From JBCDJI01 sp964351865 (GTDB taxonomy: Bacteria > Verrucomicrobiota > Verrucomicrobiia > Methylacidiphilales > JBCBYL01): a DNA stretch of 64,000 nucleotides. Positions 25,368 through 34,394 of the stretch are shown in pieces. The stretch is from contig CAYGPJ010000009.1 in assembly GCA_964351865.1 (NCBI GenBank), forward strand, positions 47,048-111,047, read 5' to 3'. Both the position numbers and the translations under genes were made by a program. The notes beneath the pieces are model-generated. The model was not told where the DNA came from, did no database searches, and saw only the letters and a program-made list of their open reading frames with translations. Positions within the stretch are counted from its first letter, which is position 1. The number at the start of each line of letters is the position of its first letter.

Positions 25368-26567
25368 ATGAAAATTGTTCTTCTCAATCCTACCTTCTGG
25401 CCCCAAGCCGGCGGCCCCGAAAGCTGTATGAAACAGCAGGCCGAAATTCTAGCCGCCAACGGTCACGAGGTGCGAGTCGTCACGGGAATCGGTGAAGCCA
25501 GTTCCGAAACCTACGAAGTCGTCAATGCCCCAGAACTGGATCCGTCTTTTGAGCTCAACCTCCAGGTAAAACAAGCCGTCGATCATGGTCAGACCGATTC
25601 GCACTTTCAGGAGTTTACGGCAGACCTGACTGCATTACTGCGCCTGCACTTCCGCTGGGCGGATCTGGTCATCGACCACGGTGCCATCACCACCCACTTT
25701 AATCTCAGCCTGACTCGTGCGGTCTGGGAACTCGCCGGTGAATATAAAGTGATCACCTGGGCACATGATCTCACCGCATCTAACAAAAGCTATGCACTGG
25801 CCTGTCCAGAGTACCATCCGTGGTCACTCATGCTGACAGCTCATCCCATGGCACATTACGTCGCCGTCTCCGAGAGCCGTAAAGCAGAGCTCATCGCCGC
25901 GCTGGACTTGAACGAGAAGCGTATCACCGTCATTGAGCCTACCGTGGACCTGAACGACTGCCTCGGGCTTGACCCGTGGTTCACCGAGCGGCTCGAACCC
26001 TGGCAGCCAGACAACAGAGACCTGATACTCTATTATCCGACCAAAGTGCTGCAGCGCAAAAATATCGATCAGGCTTTCTATATGACCGACAGCTTGCGCA
26101 AAGCAGGCATCGACACCCTGCTGGTTGTTTCCGGCGCACCTGATCCCTATCAATCAGGAAACAGTCAATACCAGAAATATCTCGAAACGCTACCGGATCA
26201 ACTCGATCTCAAAGAGCACTCCTGCTTTCTGGAACAAGTATTTCAGGATCCCCTGTTAGCCTGGCAGCAAATGTTCCGCATTTGTGATGTCGTGCTTTTT
26301 CCTTCCGGTTATGAAGGATTTGGGCTGCCAGTCGTGGAAGCGCTGTTGCATCACCGCCCCTGCTGGGCGGCACTTCCTTCTGGACACTTAGGCTGGCCGG
26401 ATGCGCATACCTCGCTGGTCACCACCCCGGATGACGCTTTGGAAGCAGCTCGCACGCTGATGGATTCACCCATCCATCAAGCACGTCGCCAATGGCTCAA
26501 AAAACAATCCTCGAAGACTTACTATGCAGAAAAACTGTTGCCACTGATCAAAAAAGTGGCGGGCTGA
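25368..26567 (+). CDS. Family 4 glycosyltransferase
   Basis: 399 residues in a GT-B fold. The N-terminal lobe starts KIVLLNPTFWPQAGGPESCM with the ANGHEVRVVTG strand; the C-terminal lobe has ILYYPTKVLQRKNIDQAF and the E-x7-E sugar-nucleotide motif PSGYEGFGLPVVEALLHHRP. It would transfer a sugar from an activated donor, probably in envelope or exopolysaccharide synthesis. It lies opposite a Kdo transferase, but no other glycan genes flank it, so donor and acceptor are not known. It converges with the ArsR-type gene at 26578. Confidence 0.88.
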   Translation: MKIVLLNPTFWPQAGGPESCMKQQAEILAANGHEVRVVTGIGEASSETYEVVNAPELDPSFELNLQVKQAVDHGQTDSHFQEFTADLTALLRLHFRWADLVIDHGAITTHFNLSLTRAVWELAGEYKVITWAHDLTASNKSYALACPEYHPWSLMLTAHPMAHYVAVSESRKAELIAALDLNEKRITVIEPTVDLNDCLGLDPWFTERLEPWQPDNRDLILYYPTKVLQRKNIDQAFYMTDSLRKAGIDTLLVVSGAPDPYQSGNSQYQKYLETLPDQLDLKEHSCFLEQVFQDPLLAWQQMFRICDVVLFPSGYEGFGLPVVEALLHHRPCWAALPSGHLGWPDAHTSLVTTPDDALEAARTLMDSPIHQARRQWLKKQSSKTYYAEKLLPLIKKVAG

Positions 26568-26577
26568 TCCATCTTTG

Positions 26578-27525
26578 CTAGCTCTGACATGCACTCGCCA
26601 GCAAAGGCGTGAATCCCGGATCATGCGGATCTGCTTCTAATACCTGAATTAGAACCTTGCCTAATCCGGCGTCTTTAAACCAGCCTCGCAAGTCAGACTC
26701 GGAAAAGCCCAGCCAATGATCGTGATACATTTCACGCGCCTTATCGAATTGGTGCTTCTGCAAGTCCAACACCACCATCGAACCTCCTTTTCGAAGTAAG
26801 CGGGAACAACGCTGAATCGCGCGCGCCGGATTTTCGGCATGATGCAGTGCCTGACTGAAAACTACCAGATCCACCGACGCGGCTTGCAAGGGAGGGTCTT
26901 CCAGTTCCCCCAGCAGATATTCCACATTCGAAATCTGGTTGGTCTTCAATTGAGATTGCCCGAACTCAACCATCTTAGGTGAATTATCGACGGCATAGAC
27001 TTTCCGAGCTCGCTGTGCCAACAGTAAGGTCAGCCACCCTTCACCGGCCCCCATGTCGGCTACTTCGATATCACCCACCATGTGTGCCAGTGCCGGCCCG
27101 ACTGCCGACCAGGTCCTGCCGGGGCAATAAGCTTTACCGAGCTTGCCCGCGATTTTATTAAAATAATTCTGGGTCGCTTCACGCCGCTTGCGTAATACGT
27201 TTTTGAGTTCTATGCGGTCTTTCTCGGCTTCAGGTATTTCCTTGAGCGTTTGTAACGCTGCACTGACAATCTGTTCGAGCGCGGTTTCCAACCCTTCGTG
27301 GCTTTCGTAATAGATACTCTTCCCCTCTTTACGGGTGCGCACCAGATCCACTTTTCGCAGCACTGCCAGATGCGCCGAAATCAGCGACTGGGATAACAGC
27401 GTCACCTGCTGGATTTCACTGACAGAAAGCTCAGCTTCTCGCAGTAATGCGATCAGTCTGACTCGGGTGGGGTCATTCAGCGCCTTCCAGATTCCACGCA
27501 TTTGAGATGCTTCCAACTTCTGCAT
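26578..27525 (-). CDS. ArsR-type HTH regulator fused to a SAM-dependent methyltransferase domain
   Basis: 315 residues. The N-terminal ArsR winged helix (about 8-95: IWKALNDPTRVRLIALLREA, LSQSLISAHLAVLRKVDLV, KSIYYES) is followed by a class I methyltransferase (about 140-300: VADMGAGEGWLTLLLA, YAVDNSPKMVEFGQ, VFSQALHHAENP, LRKGGSMVVLDL). No metal-binding cysteine pair is seen in the HTH part. Fusions of this type are often linked to methionine or SAM metabolism, with SAM or SAH the likely effector. A clear inverted repeat lies 4-34 bases upstream of the start, so the gene probably represses itself. No met gene is adjacent. Confidence 0.88.
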   Translation of the reverse strand: MQKLEASQMRGIWKALNDPTRVRLIALLREAELSVSEIQQVTLLSQSLISAHLAVLRKVDLVRTRKEGKSIYYESHEGLETALEQIVSAALQTLKEIPEAEKDRIELKNVLRKRREATQNYFNKIAGKLGKAYCPGRTWSAVGPALAHMVGDIEVADMGAGEGWLTLLLAQRARKVYAVDNSPKMVEFGQSQLKTNQISNVEYLLGELEDPPLQAASVDLVVFSQALHHAENPARAIQRCSRLLRKGGSMVVLDLQKHQFDKAREMYHDHWLGFSESDLRGWFKDAGLGKVLIQVLEADPHDPGFTPLLASACQS

Positions 27526-27528
27526 TCA

Positions 27529-27559
27529 GACAACATATCAAGATTCATTGATATTTGTC
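27529..27559. promoter_or_regulatory. Inverted-repeat operator upstream of the ArsR-methyltransferase gene
   Basis: ATATCAA and TTGATAT are perfect inverted arms separated by six bases, extended outward by GACAA and TTGTC with one extra base on the left. The repeat lies only 4 bases from the start codon on the minus strand, so binding would block the ribosome-binding and promoter region. Its size and symmetry fit an ArsR-family dimer site. The binding protein is inferred from position. Confidence 0.65.
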
Positions 27560-27642
27560 TAAAGAAAAGACGCAGGAGGAGTTCGCGTGGGGATCCAGCT
27601 AGCACCTCGGTTGAAAGCTCGCTGCTGCGAGTAGAGTGGTTT

Positions 27643-28425
27643 TTAAAAGACGGATTCGATCAACCGATCGGCTATCGAACGTTCAGGAACGGTCAATCTG
27701 GCCCAGGTAGCCTCCGCCTCTTTCCACACCCGATCATTGATCTGCCGCTTAAATGTTTTCATATCATCATGAATCACCTCGGGCATACGCTCCATCCTCA
27801 ATATTGCTTTAGATTCACGATTGATCTCATCAACATTGATCGATATATCGCGCTCCGTAGAGACAAACGCTAAGACAGGCACGCCGATCTGGTCCATCAG
27901 GTCGGAGTTCGGTAGTACTTTAGGTTCGATTAAAGTTACTCCACTCAAATCCCGATTGACTCGTGCCGTGGCCAGAACATCACGTGTACTCTCACCGATG
28001 CCCAACAAAATGACCTTATCCATTTTAAAGCGTGGACTAAGTTTGAAAAAATTAATTCCAGTTTCGATCGCCGAGACAGTCGTCTCGGGGGAATAGCTAC
28101 TGCTGTTCTTTTCAATGTCTTCCGCATTTGCCGGTATGTTGCCATTGAACAAATCCACAGCCAGCACCAGGTAGCCATCTCCCGCCAGACGGTCGCAAAG
28201 GAGCCGAGTGTCCGTGTTCAGTCCAAATTTACCGTGAGCGACCACGATACCAGCGGTCGGTGCTTTTTGTGGAATAGACAGATATCCCACTTCATCGGTT
28301 CCAAAGTCCCTCAGGAAAATCAATTCACCCTTGGGTTCCGTCGATTTTGAGACTTTCTGCGCTAGCTCTGCCTCAACCGAGACCAGCATCAGCATTAACA
28401 GTAATGCGGTAGCTATGAGCTTCAT
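27643..28425 (-). CDS. Secreted dienelactone-hydrolase-like protein, nucleophile missing
   Basis: 260 residues with a signal peptide (MKLIATALLLMLMLVSVEA). The rest resembles the dienelactone hydrolase fold: GIVVAHGKFGLNTDTRLL, GYLVLAVDLFNG and VILLGIGESTRDVLATA. At the nucleophile elbow, where DLH proteins have G-x-C-x-G, it has GIGEST, so the Cys/Ser is glycine. The usual catalytic His region is HDDMKTF. It probably lacks standard hydrolase activity or uses another residue. The start directly abuts the trpG stop with no gap, so it is the last gene of the hisF-trpE-trpG operon, although a periplasmic protein is an odd partner there. Confidence 0.75.
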   Translation of the reverse strand: MKLIATALLLMLMLVSVEAELAQKVSKSTEPKGELIFLRDFGTDEVGYLSIPQKAPTAGIVVAHGKFGLNTDTRLLCDRLAGDGYLVLAVDLFNGNIPANAEDIEKNSSSYSPETTVSAIETGINFFKLSPRFKMDKVILLGIGESTRDVLATARVNRDLSGVTLIEPKVLPNSDLMDQIGVPVLAFVSTERDISINVDEINRESKAILRMERMPEVIHDDMKTFKRQINDRVWKEAEATWARLTVPERSIADRLIESVF

Positions 28426-28998
28426 TTACGATAATTTCAGAAAGTTTTTGAGTAACAGGCGCCCGTCCCGCGAGAGAATGGACTCCGGATGAAATTGAAC
28501 TCCGTGAACCGGATACTCCTTGTGTCGCACCCCCATAATTTCACCTTCCTTGGTCTCCGCTGTAATTTCGAGGCAATCCGGAATACTCTCACGTTTCGCG
28601 ATGAGAGAATGGTAGCGTGTTGCTTCAAAAGGATGCGGCAGTGAATGAAAGACTCCTTTACCATCGTGCAGGATCGGCGAGGTTTTTCCATGCATGAGTC
28701 GATCCGCTCGTACAATTTCTCCGCCATAAACCTGAGTGATACACTGATGCCCAAGACAGACGCCCAGAATGGGAGTCTGTGATCCCATTTCCTGGATCAC
28801 CTGATTGGAAATTCCACCATCATCTGGAGTGCCCGGTCCAGGAGAGATAACGATTTTTCCGGGAGCCATTTCCTTTAACTCATCCAAGGTGATTTCATCA
28901 TTACGGAAAACCTGTGGATCAGCCCCCAATTCACCGAAATACTGAACCAGATTATAGGTGAATGAATCGTAGTTATCGATGACGACCAGTGATTTCAT
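28426..28998 (-). CDS. trpG: Anthranilate synthase component II / aminodeoxychorismate synthase glutaminase
   Basis: 190 residues, typical size. The class I glutamine amidotransferase motifs are VIDNYDSFTYNLVQYFGELG, SPGPGTPDDGG, the nucleophile motif GVCLGHQCITQVYGG and the His-Glu pair VQFHPESIL. It supplies ammonia from glutamine to TrpE, encoded 25 bases upstream. Such subunits often also serve PabB in folate synthesis, so pabA is an equally good name. Confidence 0.95.
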   Translation of the reverse strand: MKSLVVIDNYDSFTYNLVQYFGELGADPQVFRNDEITLDELKEMAPGKIVISPGPGTPDDGGISNQVIQEMGSQTPILGVCLGHQCITQVYGGEIVRADRLMHGKTSPILHDGKGVFHSLPHPFEATRYHSLIAKRESIPDCLEITAETKEGEIMGVRHKEYPVHGVQFHPESILSRDGRLLLKNFLKLS

Positions 28999-29023
28999 AA
29001 ATAATAGGCGGTAGACGACTTCA

Positions 29024-30571
29024 TTAGGTTGATGATTCAGTCTTCGATTCTGAATCAGAATCCAGTTTAAAAGATTTTGCCAGTGCCAGCGCGCTCATGG
29101 CAGCTTTCGCTTTATTGACACTTTCCTGATATTCACCTTCCGGAGTGGAATCGGCCACCAGGCCGCCCCCAGCCTGAATGTAGGCCATGCCATCCTTGAG
29201 AAAAACGGTGCGGATCGCGATACAGGAATCCAGATTTCCGGAGAACCCGAAATATCCAACCGCACCGGAATAAACACCGCGACAGGTTGGTTCTCCCTCC
29301 GCAATGATCTGCATCGCCCGAACTTTCGGAGAACCAGAGACGGTTCCCGCTGGGAATGTCGCGCGCAAGACATCGAAGCAGGACTGGTCCGGCTTCAACT
29401 CACCCTCTACATGAGATACAATGTGCATCACATGTGAATACCGCTCGATAGTCATAAATTCAGTCACTTCAACCGAATTGTATTCACATACTCTGCCAAC
29501 GTCATTGCGGCCTAAATCCACCAACATCACATGTTCCGCACGCTCTTTCGGATCTGAGAGTAAATCATTCTCCATTGCCATGTCTTCATCAGGATCTTCA
29601 CGGCGCGGCCGGGTCCCGGCGATCGGATGAACTTCCACCCGGCCTTCCTCACACCGCACATGCGTCTCAGGGGATGATCCCACGACCGCCAGATCACCAA
29701 ATTTCAAACAGAACATGTAGGGGGATGGGTTGATAAAACGAAGTGCGCGGTATAACTCAATCGGGCGTTGAGTGAACGGAATCTCGAATCGCTGTGACGG
29801 AACGACCTGGAAGATGTCACCCGCGCGGATGTGCTCCTGCATGGTTTCCGTCATGGTCACATACTGCTCTTTAGTCATGTTGACCTTATAGTCGGGAGCA
29901 GCGACTGCTTGATTCGGAGAAGCCACGCGGGACACGACCGCTCCTAATGGCTCAGAAAGTTTCTGCTCAATCTGACGAATCGTCTTCACCGCCAACTCAT
30001 AAGCCTGTTCTGCATCATCCTGGATGTGGGCATTCACCAGAATTTTGATCCGACGCGTCAAGTGGTCAAAAATCAGTAAGCTGTCACTTAAAACAAAATA
30101 GGCATCCGGCACCTGTAGATCATTCTTCGCCGCCTGCGGCACCGTCGGTTCAAAGTAGCGCACCGACTCATAGCTCAGAAAACCCACGGCCCCTCCGGAA
30201 AAAATCGGAAGCTCATCTGTTTCAACCGGCTGATAGCGAGACATGAGTTTTTCCAATTCCTTCAGCGGATCGGTCTCGATGCGGTATTCCTTGACCGTTT
30301 CTGCTCCGGCTACACGGGAGGGATTTTCATACAGTCGCACCTGCTGATCAGAACAGTGAAAAATCAGATTGGGATCGGCTCCCACAAAAGAAAATCGCCC
30401 AAATTTTTCACCCTTTTCCGCAGACTCCAGCAGAAAGCTGTGATCACCGGTATCCAGCTTTAAATAGGCTGATATCGGTGTTTCCAGATCCGCTACGACT
30501 TCCTTATATACAGGAATCAGATTCCCTTGGGCCGAAAGGCGGATAAATTCTTCTTTGTTGGGTGTAATCAT
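29024..30571 (-). CDS. trpE: Anthranilate synthase component I
   Basis: 515 residues. The N-terminal domain contains FLLESAEKGEKFGRFSFVGA, with the LLES segment that binds tryptophan for feedback inhibition. The chorismate-binding domain shows FQVVPSQRFEIPFT, INPSPYMFCLKFGD, PIAGTRPR, VDLGRNDVGRVCE, FPAGTVSGSPKVRAMQII and GYFGFSGNLDSCIAIRT. It makes anthranilate from chorismate, using ammonia from TrpG. The start overlaps the end of hisF by 4 bases. The combination with hisF in one operon is unusual. Confidence 0.96.
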   Translation of the reverse strand: MITPNKEEFIRLSAQGNLIPVYKEVVADLETPISAYLKLDTGDHSFLLESAEKGEKFGRFSFVGADPNLIFHCSDQQVRLYENPSRVAGAETVKEYRIETDPLKELEKLMSRYQPVETDELPIFSGGAVGFLSYESVRYFEPTVPQAAKNDLQVPDAYFVLSDSLLIFDHLTRRIKILVNAHIQDDAEQAYELAVKTIRQIEQKLSEPLGAVVSRVASPNQAVAAPDYKVNMTKEQYVTMTETMQEHIRAGDIFQVVPSQRFEIPFTQRPIELYRALRFINPSPYMFCLKFGDLAVVGSSPETHVRCEEGRVEVHPIAGTRPRREDPDEDMAMENDLLSDPKERAEHVMLVDLGRNDVGRVCEYNSVEVTEFMTIERYSHVMHIVSHVEGELKPDQSCFDVLRATFPAGTVSGSPKVRAMQIIAEGEPTCRGVYSGAVGYFGFSGNLDSCIAIRTVFLKDGMAYIQAGGGLVADSTPEGEYQESVNKAKAAMSALALAKSFKLDSDSESKTESST

Positions 30572-31359
30572 GATGACTTCGCCTCAGCAACATAGTCGTT
30601 TGCCGGCCTGACCGCAATCCCGCGCTGCTGTAAATAATCTTTTACCTCCGGAACCGTTAATTGCCCAAAATGAAACAGACTGGCCGCCAGCGCCGCGGAG
30701 GCCCCTGCATATTCCAATACGTCGCCAAAGTGCTGCAGCGTTCCTGCCCCGCCGCTGGCGATGACCGGAATCTGCACCGCGTCTGAGACCGCTCGGGTCA
30801 ATTCTTGATCATACCCCCCCTGCACCCCATCGGAATCCATGCTGGTCAGCAGAATCTCACCAGCTCCACGCGATTCGCCTTCCTGAGCCCAATGCACGGC
30901 ATCAATACCTGTCGGAGTCCTGCCGCCATGAGTAAACACTTCCCACCGGCCAGGCTCCACTCGCTTGGCATCGATCGCCAACACCACACACTGGGATCCG
31001 AAGGCCGCACAACCTTCATTGATCAGATCCGGACGCTGCACCGCACTGGTATTCACACTGATTTTATCCGCTCCCGCTCTGAGCATGCGGCGCATATCCG
31101 AAACCTCTCGAATCCCTCCCCCGACTGTCAACGGCATGAAAACCTGTTCCGCCGTGCGCCGAACGACATCAACCATCGTATCGCGATTGTCGCTAGAGGC
31201 CGTAATATCCAGAAACACCAACTCATCCGCACCTTGTGCGTCGTAGGCCAAAGCCGCCTCTACCGGATCACCGGCATCCCTGATTTCGACGAATTTCACC
31301 CCCTTGACCACACGGCCTTGATCGACATCCAAACAGGGAATAATGCGTTTCGCGAGCAT
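30568..31359 (-). CDS. hisF: Imidazole glycerol phosphate synthase cyclase subunit
   Basis: 263 residues from the ATG at 31357-31359, giving the standard start MLAKRIIPCLDVDQGRVVKG. Further motifs are ELVFLDITASSDNRDT, PLTVGGGIREVSDMRRML, ADKISVNTSAV, QCVVLAIDAKR, GEILLTSMDSDGVQGGYD and PVIASGGAGTLQHFGDV. In-frame codons continue upstream for 57 codons without a stop but do not look like protein. HisF closes the imidazole ring with ammonia from HisH; no hisH is in the window. It is first in the hisF-trpE-trpG set. Confidence 0.97.
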   Translation of the reverse strand: MLAKRIIPCLDVDQGRVVKGVKFVEIRDAGDPVEAALAYDAQGADELVFLDITASSDNRDTMVDVVRRTAEQVFMPLTVGGGIREVSDMRRMLRAGADKISVNTSAVQRPDLINEGCAAFGSQCVVLAIDAKRVEPGRWEVFTHGGRTPTGIDAVHWAQEGESRGAGEILLTSMDSDGVQGGYDQELTRAVSDAVQIPVIASGGAGTLQHFGDVLEYAGASAALAASLFHFGQLTVPEVKDYLQQRGIAVRPANDYVAEAKSS

Positions 31360-31438
31360 AACTGAGGTTCCGTGATAGTGATAAATTCTTGAAGCATCCA
31401 GCACTTTTTTCGATACATTTGCCAATATATCATATATC

Positions 31439-31444
31439 ATTATA
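31439..31444 (-). promoter_or_regulatory. Possible -10 box upstream of hisF
   Basis: On the minus strand this reads TATAAT, a perfect sigma-70 -10 hexamer, about 80 bases before the hisF start. The region around it is very AT-rich. No convincing -35 box at 16-18 bases was found, so this is only suggestive. Confidence 0.3.
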
Positions 31445-31560
31445 TAAACATTAATCCTTAATGGGGTTAAACGATATCCGGCGCAAATTCGCATTTTTGT
31501 TTGCATCTGGTTTGCTACCTGCTTGTACACCCCCGTTAAATTTTTTAATCAAAACCTATT

Positions 31561-32775
31561 ATGAGCGATAAAAAGAAGACCTATAAACCAGCTAAGCCAA
31601 AAATCAGCGCGGAAGACATGATCCCGGCATCGGGCTTACTCGGCAATCAGGCTTCCAGTGAAGCTTCTGATCCTAAACTACGCGACAAAGCCGTTGAGAT
31701 TGATCCCAGCGCTCATAAATTTGATCTCAAGACCCTTTCCAAAAAATCACCAGAAACACCATATCCCGCCTACGAACATCTGGGAGAGCTTCCTTCATCT
31801 TATGGAACTCGTAAATTGTATCTCACGGCACGCGACCCGCGCTGGCTCTTTTGTTACTGGGATCTGAGTTTTGATCAGATCATTGAAGCGGAACGTAATG
31901 CACATGACAGCAAAGTCTTTTTACAAGTTTATCTGAGCGATGGCTCACGCATCCAGCAAATCCAGATCACTCCGTGGTCAAAAGAATGGATGATCCATGC
32001 CAACCGCCCGAACCATACCTTCTATGCCGAAATTGGTTTTTACCGCTACGATGGCAACTTCGAAGTCATCAGCCGCTCTCGTCTGGCTCAGTCTCCTCGG
32101 GATAACCTCTCAGAAAATACCGATGTTCACTTTGCCACGATTCCCTTCAAAATTAGTTTTGCTGAATTACGCGAATTGATCGGCAATCTTGCTAAAGAAG
32201 GTGAAGCGGTGGCAGAGACCCTGGCCAGACTTCAGAATGAAGGTTATCCCCTTCCCATCGAGCATCAGGATGGCGCCGAGCTCTCGGATGTGGAGCGCAA
32301 GCTCTTCCTCGACTACATGGAAGAAACCTTTACCAGGAGAATCTGGTTGGATTCACAGGAAATCGTGGAACGTTTCAGCAAGCGCTTTAAACTCGATGAC
32401 AAACAAGGTGGTCTTGACTGGCCCCCCTCCAGTCACTGGCTGGCAGGCAGTAGTATGAGTAGCCCGTTTGGAGGCGGCGGCTCCCGCGACTTCCGGATGC
32501 ATGTGAATGCTGAACTCATTATTTACGGTGGAACCGAACCAGGCGCCACCATGCGTATCGACGGAAAAGAAATTGAACTGGATGAAGCAGGAAACTTTCA
32601 TTTTCACTTCAACTTTCAGGACGGGAAATACCACATCCCGATCGAAGCTACTTCTGAGGATGGCGCAGAAATGCGCACCGCATTGCTCTCCTTCCTGCGC
32701 ATGACCGCTAACAGCGGTAATGTCGACGCCACACCTCAGCCGAATCGTGATGTTCCTATGGGACTAATCGATTAA
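31561..32775 (+). CDS. DUF4912-domain protein
   Basis: 404 residues. A lysine-rich, disordered N-terminus (about 1-70) leads to a DUF4912 domain (about 78-200) with KLYLTARDPRWLFCYWDLS, KVFLQVYLSDGS, HTFYAEIGFYRYDG. The C-terminal part has an Ig/CBM-like beta segment (ELIIYGGTEPGATMRIDGKE, FHFHFNFQDGKYHIPIEATS). The function of DUF4912 is not established; it occurs next to GH57 alpha-glucan genes, as here (41 bases upstream of one), which hints at a role in glycogen handling. No signal peptide is seen, so it should be cytoplasmic. Confidence 0.82.
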   Translation: MSDKKKTYKPAKPKISAEDMIPASGLLGNQASSEASDPKLRDKAVEIDPSAHKFDLKTLSKKSPETPYPAYEHLGELPSSYGTRKLYLTARDPRWLFCYWDLSFDQIIEAERNAHDSKVFLQVYLSDGSRIQQIQITPWSKEWMIHANRPNHTFYAEIGFYRYDGNFEVISRSRLAQSPRDNLSENTDVHFATIPFKISFAELRELIGNLAKEGEAVAETLARLQNEGYPLPIEHQDGAELSDVERKLFLDYMEETFTRRIWLDSQEIVERFSKRFKLDDKQGGLDWPPSSHWLAGSSMSSPFGGGGSRDFRMHVNAELIIYGGTEPGATMRIDGKEIELDEAGNFHFHFNFQDGKYHIPIEATSEDGAEMRTALLSFLRMTANSGNVDATPQPNRDVPMGLID

Positions 32776-32816
32776 CATTGATCAACCCTCTATATTAATT
32801 CAAATTACACTTACCG

Positions 32817-34394
32817 ATGCCACAAGGATACCTAGCTCTCGTACTACACGCACACCTTCCCTTCGTCCGTCACCCGGAATATGAAAGCTTCCTTGAAGAA
32901 GATTGGTTATTTGAGGCCATAACGGAAACCTACATCCCTCTCATCAACATGATGGAAGGGCTGCGAGATGACAACGTCGACTATCGTCTGACCATGTCCA
33001 TGACGCCTCCACTCTGTTCCATGCTGATGGATGAGTTGCTGCAAAACCGTTACCTGCAACATCTTGAAAAAAACATCGAACTCTCAGGTAAAGAAATTGA
33101 GCGCACGCGCGGCGATGACAAGCATCACGAACTGGCTTGGTTTTACAATCGCCAGCTAACGAATTGCCGTGACGTTTTCTACCGCTATCAGAAAAATCTC
33201 GTCAGCGCCTTTCGCCAGTTCCAAGACAGCGGAAAACTTGAGATCATTACCTGTGGCGCCACCCACGGCTTCCTGCCGTTAATGACCGACTACCCGGAAG
33301 CGGTTCGCGCTCAAATTATGGTTGCTCGCGATCACTATATTGATTGCTTTGGCCGGCCTCCTCGTGGCATCTGGCTACCGGAATGTGCTTATGTCCCGGG
33401 TGTGGAAAAATTCCTGCAGGAAGCAGAAATCCGTTGGTTTATCCTCGATACCCACGGTCTGATGTACTCAGATCCACGCCCGCAATATGGGGTTTATGCC
33501 CCCATGTACACCAAAGAGGGTCCTGCCGCTTTCGGACGCGACATCGAATCTTCCAAACAAGTGTGGAGTGCTGAAATCGGTTACCCGGGCGACCCCTACT
33601 ACCGCGACTTCTATCGTGATGTCGGCTTTGACCGTGAATTCGAATACATTCAAGACTACATTCAACCCAACGGTCTGCGTAAATTTACAGGTCTGAAATA
33701 TTGCCGCATCACCGGCAAGACGGATGACAAACAACCCTACGAGCCACAGATCGCGATCGAACGCACCGCCGAACATGCGGCTGACTTCATGTTCAATCGA
33801 GAACATCAGATCAAGCATCTGAACGAAAATTTAGGTATACCGCCGATTGTCATGTCTCCCTATGATGCCGAGCTATTCGGACACTGGTGGTTTGAAGGAC
33901 CGCATTTCATTAACCACCTCTTGCGCAAAGTGGCTTACGATCAGGATGTCTTCAAAATGACGACTCCCTCTGAATATCTGGAAATGTATCCGACTCAGCA
34001 AGTGGCCACCCCGAGCGCCTCGTCTTGGGGTGCCAACGGATACTGGGATGTCTGGGCGGAAGGTTCCAACTCATGGATTTACCAACACCTGCATGTCGCG
34101 GCCGAACGCATGACGGAACTGGCTCGCGAATTTCATGATTGCTACGGTCTCACCGATCGCGCTATGAAGCAGGCGGCACGTGAGCTACTGTTGGCGCAAT
34201 CCAGTGACTGGGCCTTCATCATGAAAACAGACACGATGGTTCCCTACGCCGTAAAACGCACCAAGGATCACGTCCTGCGATTCACCAAACTATACGAACA
34301 GATCAAATCCAACCAGATTGACGAAGACTTTCTGGGCAACTGTGAGTGGCGGAACAATATATTTCCGAATATCAACTGGAAGCATTACGGTTAA
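32817..34394 (+). CDS. Glycoside hydrolase family 57 (alpha-glucan branching enzyme type)
   Basis: 525 residues, the length of GH57 branching enzymes. It starts YLALVLHAHLPFVRHPEYES, has the nucleophile motif WLPECAY (Glu189) and the acid/base motif SPYDAELFGHWWFEGP (Asp350), followed by a helical C-terminal region with SSWGANGYWDVWAEGSNSW and a LAQSSDWAFIM segment of the DUF1957 domain. It would create alpha-1,6 branches in glycogen; related GH57 proteins are amylases, so branching is probable rather than proven. It forms a pair with the DUF4912 gene. Confidence 0.9.
   Translation: MPQGYLALVLHAHLPFVRHPEYESFLEEDWLFEAITETYIPLINMMEGLRDDNVDYRLTMSMTPPLCSMLMDELLQNRYLQHLEKNIELSGKEIERTRGDDKHHELAWFYNRQLTNCRDVFYRYQKNLVSAFRQFQDSGKLEIITCGATHGFLPLMTDYPEAVRAQIMVARDHYIDCFGRPPRGIWLPECAYVPGVEKFLQEAEIRWFILDTHGLMYSDPRPQYGVYAPMYTKEGPAAFGRDIESSKQVWSAEIGYPGDPYYRDFYRDVGFDREFEYIQDYIQPNGLRKFTGLKYCRITGKTDDKQPYEPQIAIERTAEHAADFMFNREHQIKHLNENLGIPPIVMSPYDAELFGHWWFEGPHFINHLLRKVAYDQDVFKMTTPSEYLEMYPTQQVATPSASSWGANGYWDVWAEGSNSWIYQHLHVAAERMTELAREFHDCYGLTDRAMKQAARELLLAQSSDWAFIMKTDTMVPYAVKRTKDHVLRFTKLYEQIKSNQIDEDFLGNCEWRNNIFPNINWKHYG

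Noticed and set aside
31360..31560. Attenuator leader peptide before hisF-trpE-trpG
   Set aside because: No short frame with runs of Trp or His codons and no terminator/antiterminator pair was seen.
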